Assembly (NCBI GenBank): GCA_905183005.1
Contig: CAJJDO010000024.1
Coordinates: 435,083 to 499,082, forward strand
Direction of reading: 5' to 3'
Origin: Paramecium pentaurelia
Taxonomy: Eukaryota; Ciliophora; Oligohymenophorea; Peniculida; Parameciidae
DNA: 64,000 nucleotides
This document shows, one piece after another, positions 11,876-24,770 of this stretch. Under the pieces are notes generated by a model, which did no database searches, was not told the DNA's origin, and saw only the letters and a program-made list of their open reading frames with translations. A program made the position numbers and the translations under genes. Every line of letters starts with the position of its first letter. Position 1 is the first letter of the stretch.

Positions 11876-12984
11876 ATGAAATCAAAAATTGTAAACAATT
11901 AAAGATATTAATCATGCTAAGAAGAAGAAGGAAATTCTACAAGGATACTTAAAAATTCTAATGATTCTATTAGAATACTTACAGATATTCAATTGTAAAT
12001 TACACATACTTATATTAGACCCTAATAAATGTCAAAAAGCATTCAAGATGCATATGAAAAAGGAGAAATCGAAATGAAAAATAACATATTTGACAATATT
12101 ATTAAAGAGAACATTATTGGTTTTTCCATTGATATTTATAATCATTATATCATCCAATGTATTTTAGAAAAAGGATTGAGTGAACATAAAAGCTATATTT
12201 TAAGACTTGTTATAGATAATATGGAATAATTTTGTTATCGAAAATATGCTTATAAAGTAGTACAGGCATGTTTAATTCAATTCCAAAACAGTTAAATTAT
12301 CTAATACATAATTGATAATTTAAAGAAACTATAATTCGATTAATATGGAAATCTTATAATTAGTACATTATTAGATACTATTCAAAATGATGTATAATTT
12401 GCTTAAATAATAAACAAATTATAAATTGACAAAATTAAGTATCATTAATATGGTTGTGTAATTTTGATTAATATGATTACATGCCCTAAAGCTAATCATG
12501 TTGGTCCAATAATTAATAAACTTATATTAGAAAGTATACAATTATCTAAATCATAATTTTCAAATTATATTATTTAAAAGATGCTTAAAGAAAGAACAAT
12601 AGAGTAAAATAAATTATTAATTAATGAATATTTGATTCCAAATTTTATTGAACTATCTTGTAATAAATTTGGAAGTAATGTTTGTGAAATTATGGTTACT
12701 AAATCACTTGCGTATTAACTTTAGAATTTATGGAATTTAGTTATTAAATAGTATATTTATTTGATTATTTTAGAAATCTAAGATTATTATTAAATAATGA
12801 GTATGCAAACTATGTTATGTAAAGATATTATGCTCATATTATGATGTTTAATTACATTCTAGATGAGTTTTAATAATCATTATTTGAAATGAATAAAAAA
12901 CAGTTATTAAACCAAAATGGTAAAATTGTTTATCGATTTGTCAATCAATGTAATCAAGTAGTCCAATAGTATCAATAATATTGA
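11876..12984 (+). CDS. Pumilio-family RNA-binding protein
   Basis: The start MKSKIVNNQRYQSCQEEE is followed by a helical repeat region with PUF spacing. Repeat cores include GFSIDIYNHYIIQCILEKG, RKYAYKVVQACLIQF, FDQYGNLIISTLLDTI, YHQYGCVILINMI and CNKFGSNVCEIMV, where the side chains of the second helix read RNA bases. About six to eight repeats are visible, the usual number being eight. PUF proteins bind 3' UTRs and repress or relocate mRNAs. One intron of 23 nt lies near 12750, and the stop is TGA at 12982. The repeats are divergent, and the N-terminal 60 residues are low complexity. It is tandem to the SMP gene with a 97-bp gap. Confidence 0.8.
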
Positions 12985-13048
12985 GACTTATGATACAAAA
13001 AAACATGATTATTATATAAAATTATATAATAATTATATTATATATAAT

Positions 13049-13994
13049 ATGAAAGATTTTACTAAATTTGTGCTTTGTGCTTTAGGTGGAACAATTGTTG
13101 GACTTCTATACAAATTAAATAAAGAAAGAATTAATAAAAATGAAATTGAATTAGAAATTCTTAGAAATTAGAAGAGTATTTCTGTGTAACAATTGAAGTA
13201 AATCATTTTAAATTTTTAAGATAATCATTTTCGATAACAGATGATAACCAATTAAATTTATTTGTTGAAGGATAGATAGCATAAACCTCAGAGATATTAA
13301 AAAGTACAAATAGCAAACATGCAGGTGTATATATTAAGAGATCAAATTATGAATTAGAAATTGTAGAAAATAATGGAAATAAAACTTAATAAAGAAGATA
13401 AATAAGTAAAACAATCAATACTACAGATTCATTTATTTTATGTTCATAACTAAATTCAAATGAAAAACTATTAATAAAAAATTTTTCTGAAACTAAAATT
13501 TTACCAAAAGTCTTAAAATATTAACAAACAGATCAAATATTAATTCCACCTGAAGTTAGAACAATTATGAGAGAGCCTGAAACGTAAAGCATATAATATA
13601 ATTAGAGATGAAGAAAGAGCATAATTTAAAGAAGGAAAATTAAAAAAGTTATTAACAACTATATCTAAAATTGGAATAGTAATAGAGGAAGAAATTCTTT
13701 GTGAAGGAACTTTCATTTGTGTTTATGGAAATGTGATTTGGGATAGAGTATAAAATAGTTTTAGAATAACAGCACCTAAATTTTTTGGGATTAGTAAAGA
13801 ACAAATTATTGGATATTTTGAAGCTGACTAATTCTATTTAAAATTTATAGGGATTTTATTGGCTATTGGAGGAACAGTATTTATAAAATCATAAATAGAC
13901 ATTTTCAATATTTGCTTTAAAACATTTATACAAGACTTTGTTTAATAATTAAAACAACTAAGAAACTAAGTATTAAACAAAAACAATAAATTGA
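13049..13994 (+). CDS. MUL1/GIDE-domain membrane protein without a RING finger
   Basis: Two hydrophobic segments flank a soluble domain, as in the mitochondrial ubiquitin ligase MUL1 (MULAN). The N-terminal one is FVLCALGGTIVGLLY. The middle carries LFVEGQIAQTSEI and GVYIKRSNYELEIVENNG, then EEILCEGTFICVYGNVI, typical of the BAM/GIDE domain. The C-terminal one is LKFIGILLAIGGTTFSIFA. Introns of 22-23 nt near 13197, 13584 and 13880 restore the frame. After the last membrane segment only about 25 residues remain before TGA at 13992. The Cys-rich RING that gives MUL1 its ligase activity is absent. It may act as an organelle membrane scaffold or need a partner. Gene end choice depends on the 22-nt third intron. 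Confidence 0.65.
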
Positions 13995-14069
13995 ATAATC
14001 ATTATTATATCATGGTATTATAGTAGATTATTTAAATAATTTAATTATTTTTGTATTTTTAATCTAAAT

Positions 14070-17000
14070 TCATTGTTATTATTCTAATTCCTCTTCTTCT
14101 TTGATTGATTACATTTCAGTTTTTTAATTAATTCTTTTTTTTAATTTTATTCCTGACTTTAAATTTTTCCATTTAATTGCTAATAATTCTTTATTCCTAG
14201 CCAAGAGGTCATCCTCTTAAGCTTAAGATTAATAAATATTTTGTTTCCAAAAAGTTAGTTTATTAGATAAATTTGTTAATTATTGGCTTACATTAATGCC
14301 TTAAGAAATCTAGATTATTAATTAAGAAAGTTATTCTAATAATAAATTACAAAAATGTAGATCTATAGAATTAACAACTTCATGTCTCTGGTTTAAGATA
14401 TTCCTAAGATAAAAATAAATCTTACTCTTAAATAGCAAAGGCTTCTTTCAGATTATTTACAAATAAAATTTCTTTTTTATTCAAATACTTGTAAAGGTCT
14501 ATAAGTTTCATTTAATAATATTGCTAAAATTTTACAATCCAAAGCTATGATTGAAATTCATGTTAAATCTTATTTTAAGATCTAGTTTAAGCTATAATTT
14601 TTTTATATTTTAACCATTTTATGACTAATTATTCTCCATTCTTTTTTATGGATTCAGATTTTTTTAAGTAATTTTCCCAATTTTCTAAACATGAGTTATA
14701 AATTTGTTAAAGTTCATTTTAATTTTTTGAATTTATTATATCTAGATGGATTATTTATAAATCTACATATTGATTTATAAATATGGATTTATCTTTTTTA
14801 ATGTATTCGTTTTATCTAGCTTTTAGATCTTTCACTAAAATTAGTTTGAGTTTTTTATAAAATTAATATTTAGAGTCAAATTCTATTATTTTAGATATTT
14901 AATTGATTATTTCTGTTGTTAAATTAGGTAAATTAATTATGAAAAGTAAAAGTAATATATTACCATAAAATTCATAATGTTCAGAATTGCAAGTATCTAG
15001 AAACAATCCTAAAATGTCTAAATACTCTACAATAATTTCACGATTTTAAATCTTAAATATTGGAGCTTATATTTAGTTACCTTATATTCCTTTTATAAAT
15101 TCAATAAATATGCAAGGTATCCAAATTTATTAATTCTACTCTTCTAAAATTGAAATTAGAATTGTTAATCCTACTCTAATTAAGTGGTATAACCATTCAT
15201 CTAAATATAATTGATTCTGAAAATCTGCACTAAATTCAGCAAAGCAACCAAATAGATCTTCAGTAATATTGTATTCTTAACATTCTAAGAATTCAATATA
15301 TTTTAAATAAGAATTTATCAACTTTGATTTCTTCATTTATTAAATACTAAAAATAGCTAAAGGTAATTCATTTATATAGTTTAATAAATTTATTGCTAAA
15401 ACAATTTTACTATGACATATATTTTCTTTAGACTTTTAAAAAAGAGAAATACTTTCAATTTTCAGCAATTCCTTAAAATAAGAAGGTAAATTTTAATTTC
15501 TTATATTTGTTTTTATTAATATCTTGAAAAAGTCTAATTAATGAATCTATTTAATTTAATTTAGAATTGAAGATTAATGTTAATCAATTTCCTTATTTCT
15601 ATTAGGTTAATTGATAAAACTTTTAAATTATTTAATAGCTAATTGTTTAGGATTAAATATTAAGGATAAGACATTTTTTTATTTGATATCTAAATAATAC
15701 AATTCTTAAAAGATTGGTAAAGTTTCTTCTAAATATACAGTTTGAGTGAATCTTATTAGTAAATCATTTTAGATCATATAATAGTGCTGCAATTGTTCTG
15801 AAGTTTTGTAAAATCGAACAGAAAGCATATCAATAAAGGATTTATGAGTTGCTTTTAAAACTGTATGATAAGGAGTTAAAATATATTCAAATCCAATATC
15901 AATAAATTTTATTTATTATTATATTTCTTAATTATTTTTTTATTTTTCTTTTGACACTTAATGTAAATGTGAAATTAAGTTAGAAGTCAAATAAATTAGA
16001 GCATATTAAGAATAGTGATCCATAATTTCTCCTTAAGGTATGGAGAACTAATATAGAAATCCATATGAATCAAATATATTTGAATTTTAACAAAAATTTT
16101 ACATTTGATTTAAAAAGTAAATTTAAATTTCAATAAATTAGGTTATATCTTAGATTAAATATTTCTCTAAAGAAGACATTTTTCTTAAAATTAAATGAGA
16201 TAGGATTATTACTTCTATTTATTTCAATTATTAAGTATAGTTTAAATTTAAACCCTTGATTTAACTATTTATAGTAATATCTTTTAAGATTTAGGGATTT
16301 AATTATTAATTATTTTTGAAATAATTAATAGTATTTTAAAATAATGGATTAAAGTTGTAATTTTGTAATTAGAGTGCTTCTTAAACATTAATAAAGTATT
16401 AATATTTATTTTAATTAAATTCTTCCTATTCATTAAGCTTTCTATTTTCTTTAACTTTTTATATAATATTAATAATATCAGTATAACTATTAAATGATTT
16501 GCATAAATTTAATGCATGTTCATAATTTAATTAATAAATGACAGTCTTCCAATATCCTAAACCTATTAATTCTTTATAACATGTAATTCCAAAACTATTT
16601 GATGAATTAAGTTGTTCATCAAATTTAAATTATAAGAATATAGGATTTATAGATTCCAATATATTATTAATAGCTACCTAGGAAACAGCTGCCTATTCTA
16701 ATATTTATTTTCTACATAACTTATTAGCAATAATCTAATAGTTATTTCTCAAAGAACTCCTTGTTAATGGAGTATAGAGTGAAGCCAAAGAAACTAAATA
16801 TCTACCTATATGCTAAGCCAATTTGAATTAGTTGCAAACGTAAATGCATAATTTATAACTTTTAAATTATTCTAATAGATCTAATATTAAATAGATAGTA
16901 TCAATATCTATACTATCTAAATCATATAAGAAGTTGATCATATAATCAAATTCTTTCTCTTCACCTGTTCTATTAGACAATAATGTAGATTTATGTTTTT

Positions 17001-20000
17001 ATTTTTCTATATGATTCTTAAATTCAGTAGAAAAATATTAAAATTGTTAAATTAACTATTGTAAAATATTATTCTTGATGAAAATATTAGATCTAGATTT
17101 TAAGAGTGAAACATTTGAAGGTTAATTCAACAAGAGAACATTTGAAAATTGTGATTCAACACTTGAAGTAGCAATAGATTTAATTAATGATTTATTATTG
17201 TTTTTCAACCATTCATCTTCTGGGTCAAATATTGAAAGATGATCAAAGGATTCTTCATTTTAAACACAAAAAGATTATGAATCATCTACCTCAATAATTT
17301 ATTATTATAAAATATTTGCTTTAGATGTTTCAATATTTTCTTGGACATATTCTACTTAAGATTATTTTGATTCATTTATCAATGAATTCTAAATTTAAAA
17401 ACTTTGAGATTAATTATTCTGATCTTCTTAAATGAGACTTGTCTCTTCAATTATATTAAGTTCTTCCATATCTTTTTCTTATTGCTCAATCTAATCAGTC
17501 ATTTCTTAAAGAAAATTTGGAAAATATTTATTTAAGAAAGCTATTCTTTCATCTATTGTAAATTCTTTCTTATGCTAATTTAATAATTCGAATATTCTTT
17601 CCCATTTTTTACCATTTTTAAAACAATCAAGTGCTCTTCTAATATCATTTAGTTAATAAAATAAATCACCAGCCTCCTCAAATTAGCCTGCAAAATATGC
17701 AGATTCAGCAGTTTCACTTTTACAATCAGTCAATTTGTATAATTCATAAGCTTTAGAATATTCTTTACCTGAAAAATAACATTATGCTGCTCTTAAAGGT
17801 AAATTAATTTCCTCAAATAAACGTGCAGCTGTAACATAATTAGAATAATTCTCATTAAATATGTTAGTTTAAGTAGCCATAAAATAAGCCTTAGACTTCT
17901 TTGCTAATTACTCATCACCACAAAATCTAAAGCACTTTTCTGCCTAATCATAATTATTGAGTCTAAACATCTTGTAGCCCTATTTTCTCCAATTAGCTTT
18001 ATTATCTAATTAATGTTCAAGAATAAACTAAGTTTCAGAAATTTAAATATTCTTTTTCTAAACAATTTGAACAACATCTAATTTCTACCAAAGTTATTGC
18101 ATTATGAATCTTTTTTAAATTGATTAATCAAATATTATTAATCTTCTCTTTGGTCTAGTTATAGCAACATACAATTATTTTAAGTCTTAACACAAAGATA
18201 CATATTCTTAATTTGAATCTTATTTAGCTTTTTATTTTTTTTATTCTACCCATTCATTTTATTTGAGTTATTTTATTTCTATCAATTTATTTTAATTATT
18301 TAAATCTGCTGCTATTATATCAGTTTGATGAACTATAAAATAAACATATATAAAATACTTGTTTAGTAGTTTTTAAATTATTCTTCAGACATATAAACTG
18401 ATTAAACTTCTAATTCATTCAAAGATCTCCATTCTTCTAAAGATGTAGTACAATCATTAAAAAAATTATATAAAATTACATCATCAAATTCTAAACCTTT
18501 AGCTTCATATATTGTAAGAACCAAAGCATTTTATAATTCTTAAGGTAATTTACCTTTAGATTCTTAATCCTTTACAATAATAGCTTAATTACATCCAAAT
18601 TCAACAGCTTTTCTTTCATTTATAAAAAATTCTTAAATATATGACAATAAATCTTAAGAGTCTTCTATTTATAAAATAATTGGCTTTGGTCCAGTTAAAT
18701 CAGATGTTTCCTTTTTTAATCTATCAATTTTATATGGAAAACAAATTTCTAAAACTCTTATAACAGAATTGGCTAATTATAAAATTTAATTATGTGATCT
18801 AAAATTAATATTAAGATCAAACAATTTTAAATTTGATTTTCTTTTTCTTTGATTACCTCTATAACTTAATAAACAATTTTAAACTTCAAAAAATTTAAAT
18901 CCTATTCCCTTAGCAATATTTTAAGCATTGTCACCACAACAAAATAATCCAAATTCTGCCATTCTATCTAAAAGTACTAGAACAGCTCTTGGTACATCTT
19001 AAAGTTCATCTAACATTAAATAATGAGCACATTCAATTACATCATTACCTTAACTTAATTCATAATTAATATGATTAACAATATCCAATAAATCATAATA
19101 ATTATACATTTTTTTTAATTTTTCATAGGCTTCAAATGCCTTATAAAGTAAATTCGTTTATACTTATGATAAAACTCTATAATAATAAGAATAATTCTCT
19201 AAATTCATATATTTTTGAGGATATTCATGTGAAGTCTCATGACCTTTGATTTTTGTACAAATTTCACTCCATACTAAAGTAGGATCAAAAGTAGATATAT
19301 CTAAATTTTCTTATTTTAAATCTTTAATAATTTTAGGCCAAAATACTCTTTCAAAAACTTCTAGAGTTACTTCTTGCAAATTTGTTTCAATGAATTCTTG
19401 ATTGTCTATTAAACTTATATGTTTATGAAGTAGTTCTTCATTAAATGTTTGAGAAGTTTAATTTTAATCTAATTTCATAAGACCTAATGATTCATTATGC
19501 CATTAAGATAACTTATTTTAATATCCTCCATGAACTTTAAAAAAAGAATTGAGAAGTGAAGAATCAATTAGTGCCAATAATTTTCTTAAAGTTAAGAAAA
19601 CAGGAAATTGTTAAATTTCACTAAATTTATTAAACTTACCCATTTCTTTTTCAAATTCATTTATTTCTTCATCATCTATTTCATTTTCATTCTAAAATCC
19701 TTATTAATTATTATTATTTATATCTTCCTCATTTTATTATAATGCCTCAATTATTTAAAAAGTACTCTATTCTAAATCTATATTTTAAGATTAATCATAG
19801 CAATCCTTTTTTTATTTTTATCTTTTTTTATTAATAGCATCTTAAATATTATTTACTAATTAATCATATAATCTTTTAACTTAACAAGCTAATAATGGAC
19901 TTGCTGTTACAAATATTGTTTTTAATTATGTATTTTAATCTTATTAAGATAATTAAATATCAGAAGTTTAATTTTTTATTTAATTTAATTTGATTCTTAA

Positions 20001-21141
20001 TTTATACAAAATATCTGTTGAAAATAATTTTAATAATGCACATGTAGTTTTGCCTGTTCCACTTCTACCAATCACTAAAGCATCTCCATTATATGAAATA
20101 ATATCTTATTACTCTTAAGTTAGTTTCACTTTAAAATTTGGAATGTTCTTTATTATAGTTAATAATTATTATGAAGATGGTAAATTACAATATCTTTAGA
20201 TTGCATAATTATTTGATCGTATTTCTTCATATTATTATAATTTTTTATAATATTTTTCTTCATCTTCTTATGTCATCCATAAATTTAATTTTTTGTTGTA
20301 GATAAATTTATTTTCTTAACAAATTAATGGTTTAAATATTCGTGGTCCTACTAACAAGTTAAAATTATCTGTCCATTCACCAATCCTTAAGTATTTAACC
20401 TTTTTTTTATCAAAACTACATTCTTATATAAATTTCATATCACTAAAAAAATTTGGTGTGCTTTATTGAATTTTGAGATAATTTTCATATTATAATTGAT
20501 TTTTATAAAATTCTTTCTGATTAAAATCAACAAAAATCATCTCATGAACATAATCAAATTAAATTGGATGTTATGAACTATTCATAATAGGATATTTCTT
20601 AGGAAATATTTAAAATAAAATTGTAATTCGATTTTCAAGTTCAAAAATAATCTAGTAATCATATTAAAATGGAAATTATATACTTCCCACTTAAAGAGGA
20701 GATAATCTAATCGATAAATTATTTTCTTAAATGATCCTTCCTTAAACTAAAGCTTTAATTAATGTAAATATTTTTATTAAATCATCTTCTTTTAGAGTTT
20801 GTAATTTTTATAGAAATTATTCTAATTTATTAAGATATTTTACATGTAAATGATAAATCCCAAATTCTTTATGGAAATAAAGTACTAAGTGGGATTTATT
20901 GTAAATATTAGTTTATTTCATCTTCTTCAATTAATGTTAATCCCATAAAGCGATGTTCATTATGAACTTAGAAAATTTAAAAATATTTTGTAATCAGGAA
21001 TTTGGCATTAAATTTTAAATCAAAATTCTCAAAAATATTTTTTAAAATCTCTGTAATTGCAGCAATAAGCTCTGCTTTTTCTTTTTTAAACTTAATCAAT
21101 TAAGACTCTCTATCGTTGTTATTTACCTATTTTTTTTTCAT
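14070..21141 (-). CDS. Giant UvrD/SF1 helicase, TRANK1-like, with TPR-like tail
   Basis: This gene of about 7 kb encodes roughly 2,300 residues. The start MKKKQVNNNDRESQLIKF is at 21141. Around residue 360 comes the Walker A motif ALVIGRSGTGKTTCALL (20042-20075), then the SF1 motif LDELQDVPRAVLVLLDRM (about 18990), NINFRSHNQILQLANS, TIYEAKGLEFDDVILYNF and motif VI LYVAITRPKRRLIIF (about 18150). This order matches animal TRANK1 (TPR and ankyrin repeat helicase) and fungal relatives. The C-terminal half has helical pairs such as QAEKCFRFCGDEQLAKKS and YKLTDCKSETAESAYFAG, TPR-like. It ends KEEEELEQQQ, TGA at 14070. Introns include a 26-nt one near 18360. The cellular role of this family is unclear. 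It is the largest gene here, and I saw no sign that it splits in two. Confidence 0.85.
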
Positions 21142-21400
21142 TTATTCTTTAATAATAATATTTATTTAACTTAAATCTAAATAATACTAATTCTAAATTC
21201 TTTAATTTATTTAAATTAATACATTTCAAGGTTAACATTTAAATTTAATATATAATTCATTACAAATATTATATATTAAATTTAAAACACACTTTTTCTA
21301 ATTCTTTTTTTAATTTATTTAGTTAAATATATATATATATAATTAATTAATTAAATTATGAACGAGAGTAATATATAAAGTGTTTAAACAAATTAAATTT
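21142..21400. other. Intergenic, AT-rich
   Basis: A 259-bp spacer between the helicase start and the stop of the next minus-strand gene. It must hold the helicase promoter. It contains a TA run near 21328-21340 and nothing else I can name. Confidence 0.5.
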
Positions 21401-23113
21401 TCATTTTATGAAAGAGAATAATTCTGCTGCCATGGATCCTTTAGGAAATTCTATATTGCTGAATAAAGCATTGCTTATTAATGGTTTTTCTTTTAATTTT
21501 TGTTTTCCAAGATAATTTATGATTTCAATAGCATAATTTTCATTGATTGGTTTAATAAAGCTAAAAAAGTCAATTAGCTCATTTGAAATAGGATTTAATC
21601 CTCTATTTCTAAAAATAATGTTTTCATCTCTTTATTCAATACTTGATTATATGATATTTTTAATTGAATCATATTTTTTACATATTCTTACAATTTCATC
21701 TTCTTATTCTTTTAAGATATTTGATTCTGGAATTTATGAATAGATAAGACTTTATACTTTGATATTAGAATTTCCTTATTCAATTTAATTATTTTCATCA
21801 AATACATGATTAGAAATATCTTGATAATTGATTGCAGCACTTCCTCCTTATTACGTACTTTCACTTATTAACATTATATTACTAAATTATTTTTCTTATT
21901 TCAACCATTTAATCATTTTATTTAAGATTTATTCAGAATTTTTAGATAAAAAGTCATCAAACTAAAAGTATTTTGAATTTAATTATTATTAAAAGGATTC
22001 TTGTTAAGATAAACTTTCTGAATTTTAATATTATTCAATAAGTTTTTTTTATTCAACTTAAGAAAGCAATTTAAAATTTTCTTAAATTTTTTCTTCGCAA
22101 TATTCAAAGAAATGAGAATCTAAATAATTTTCACAAATCCATAATGGTAATATAGATTTAAGGAATTTATTATCTTTTTCCCATTTTTCAAAAAATATCA
22201 ATAAATCACCATGTGATTCAAAATATAAATTATTCATTAAATCTTTAGAATCTTATTAAATGAATTAAATAATATCTTTAAGTTAATCTGAAAATAAAAA
22301 GTCACTTCTTCCAATCCATTATAAATTAGCAACATCAATATTTATATCAATTATTGCATTAAAGAATTGATTAAATTGTATTTATGATTAATTATTGGAT
22401 CTTCTAGCTAATTTAAATTCATCTAGTATGAAATCAATATCTAATTATTAAACCATACATCCCCATAATTTAGCACCAATTATTTCAATTTTTAATTCTG
22501 GAGATAATTTATAGAATTTTTCATCAAAACTTTTATTTATTGGACTCAAATCATAATCTGGATCCTTAGAAAATTTAATTAAATGATTTTAAAAATGTTC
22601 CCAAATCAATACATAAATTTAACACTACACTAATTTATTATCTTTAAGTTCTTTAATAATTTAATTTGCTAAATTGCAATAACTTTTAAGTCCTTAGAAT
22701 AATAATATTAATGAATTCTCATATTATCCACCATAATTAGATTTTAATTACTCAAAATTCATCAATCTAAAATTCCTTACAAAATCTGAATCTATTTTCT
22801 AAATATCAATATATTTATTGTATTTTTTATCAATTAATGAACATTAAAAAACTGAACTTATATTGTTAAGTAAAATGTCTTCAAATTACGTTATTTATGG
22901 TGGAATAGACTTACTAAGAATTTTTATTACTTTCTTTCTATAAAATATTGTATATTTAAGTTACCTATTTTTTTCAAAGTGACATGGAAATTTTATGAAA
23001 ATTTCTTTCAGTTAATTTAGTATTTTAACATCTACATACAATTCAATGTCTTCTATTAGAAATTTTAAGCAACTAAGTAATGATCTTTATCCACTGGATT
23101 AAGCTCCTCCCAT
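21401..23113 (-). CDS. Unknown 570-residue protein, possible N-myristoylation
   Basis: One uninterrupted frame of 571 codons runs from 23113 to TGA at 21401 with no intron. The N-terminus MGGAQSSGQRSLLS fits an N-myristoylation signal (Gly2, Ser6/7). The body is mostly helical, with acidic and aromatic segments (WGCMVQQLDIDFILDEF, LILLFQGLKSYCNLANQI). The C-terminal quarter has a low-complexity linker followed by NYAIEIINYLGKQKLKEKP. I recognise no named domain. Being intronless is unusual but not rare in this window. A membrane-associated helical scaffold is the only reasonable guess. Confidence 0.75.
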
Positions 23114-23639
23114 TTATTTTATTAATGAAATTTTACATTCTAATTCAGAAGTCGATTTCTTAATTTATAGAACACTTAATTAAATATAGAATGAAATATA
23201 TATATAATAATGTATAAAATATTACTCCCTTTACTATAATTCTTTTGTAATCAGTTTCTAAATGACATTATAATTAAAAGTAATTCAAATTTGAATAGTT
23301 TCTGACAATTATACTTAATCATTCTGTTAAGAATAATTAAATTTAACTTGTCTTGATTTTAATATTGTTTTCCAAATATTGAATACTAATCTAAATAATA
23401 TCCAAAAATTATATCTCCTATAAAATGAAGATCATATTACTACTTTCTAATAATTTGAGTTTCAATTATTGACGATTATATAAATACTTGTATTCTAAAA
23501 TATTAAAAGAATTATTTAACCCATTTATTATAATTCCTAATAATGTAAATTCTTCATTATATAAATAATTGAATATCTTTTTAGAAAGTATGATTATAAT
23601 ATTGAAATTGAATAGAATATAAAATGAAATTCAAAAATA
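23114..23639. other. 526-bp gap, no gene seen
   Basis: AT-rich DNA upstream of the preceding gene. No frame with a plausible start and protein-like composition was found on either strand. It includes a TA-rich stretch near 23199-23212. Confidence 0.45.
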
Positions 23640-24733
23640 TCAATTAAAGTATTTATTTGATTTTTTGGAGTAATTGATATTTTCAATATTTTTTTAAATG
23701 ACTTTTTTCAATGAGTCTTAAAATTAATTAATTCTTTCTTATTCTTCTGTCTATTTGACTTTGGCAAAACGAAATACGAATATACTATTTCTTTCAGCAT
23801 TTCTACTATTATTACTTTCATCCATATCTAACAAACTTGTAATTGCTGAATCATTCTGAACTTACCACATTTAATCCTATTTAGTGTAAAAAGATCTTCT
23901 ATTCTTATATAAATTATTTAATAATATACCGAGTTATCAGATTTTACTGGAGAAAATAAGGCAGTCAACTCCATCAAAATTCTTGAACGTCTTTATATTT
24001 TTTCACTTGCTTCATGTTTTAAATTCTTTTTTTTATTCCCAGTTGATTTTTACTCTAAATAAAATTATTTTATATATTTCTTAGGAACAATATCATCAAA
24101 CGCTTCTAATTCTGTAACTAAAGATTTAATTTATGGAGGTTATTATTTTTCAAAATAATCAGCTAATTCATAATAAATTTCATTATGTCTTCTTAATTAG
24201 TATATTGGAGTGTTATATTTTCTATTATCATCTCTTGTCAATGATCTCAATTTCATTATTAATTCTTATCTAGAAAGCTCAGTAAAGTTGCATCTTTCTT
24301 CTGTTTTTCTATGAGTTTCAGCTAGTCTATTGTACAATTAATACAAATCTTCATTTGGTTGTTATCTCAAACCTAAATTAATATCTTTACTTATTCTTTC
24401 ATATTCAAATTAATCTTTTAATTTTATTTTACCATTTAATTACCATCCTTAATATTACTTTATTGGATCATAATTTTATTTGAATATCTTATAACCAGGT
24501 GGTCCAAATTCATTTTAAGTAGTATCCAATTTACAATGTTAAGCTTAACAATATTTAAGTGCTTTTTTCTTATCTAAACCAGCCCTTCTTAATTTTGCAA
24601 ATACAGTAGCATTTTCTTAGTTTTCTTCAGTAAACTTACGTCTAGGAATAAATCTTTAACAATCTCTAAATAGACCACTTGTTAATTTGTTTGGTTTTTC
24701 AAATGGAGATGAACTAAATGCTGTTTCTCTCAT
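23640..24733 (-). CDS. Unknown protein, paralogue of the next gene upstream
   Basis: It starts MRETAFSSSPFEKPN at 24733. The N-terminal block has VFAKLRRAGLDKKKALKYC, then CKLD, GPPGYKIF and a GWQLNGK segment. The middle has EIYYELADYFEKQ and the conserved TELEAFDDIVPKKYI. After a 26-nt intron (GTATATTATTAAATAATTTATATAAG) comes a basic tail ending KKSNKYFN, TGA at 23640. All of these blocks recur in the same order in the gene at 24771-25806, so the two arose by tandem duplication. The charged, Cys/His-spaced N-terminal block (C...H-C) could be a nucleic-acid or metal-binding fold, but I cannot place it in a family. Confidence 0.72.
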
Positions 24734-24770
24734 TAATTATAATAATAATTTAAATATAATTAAGACATTA

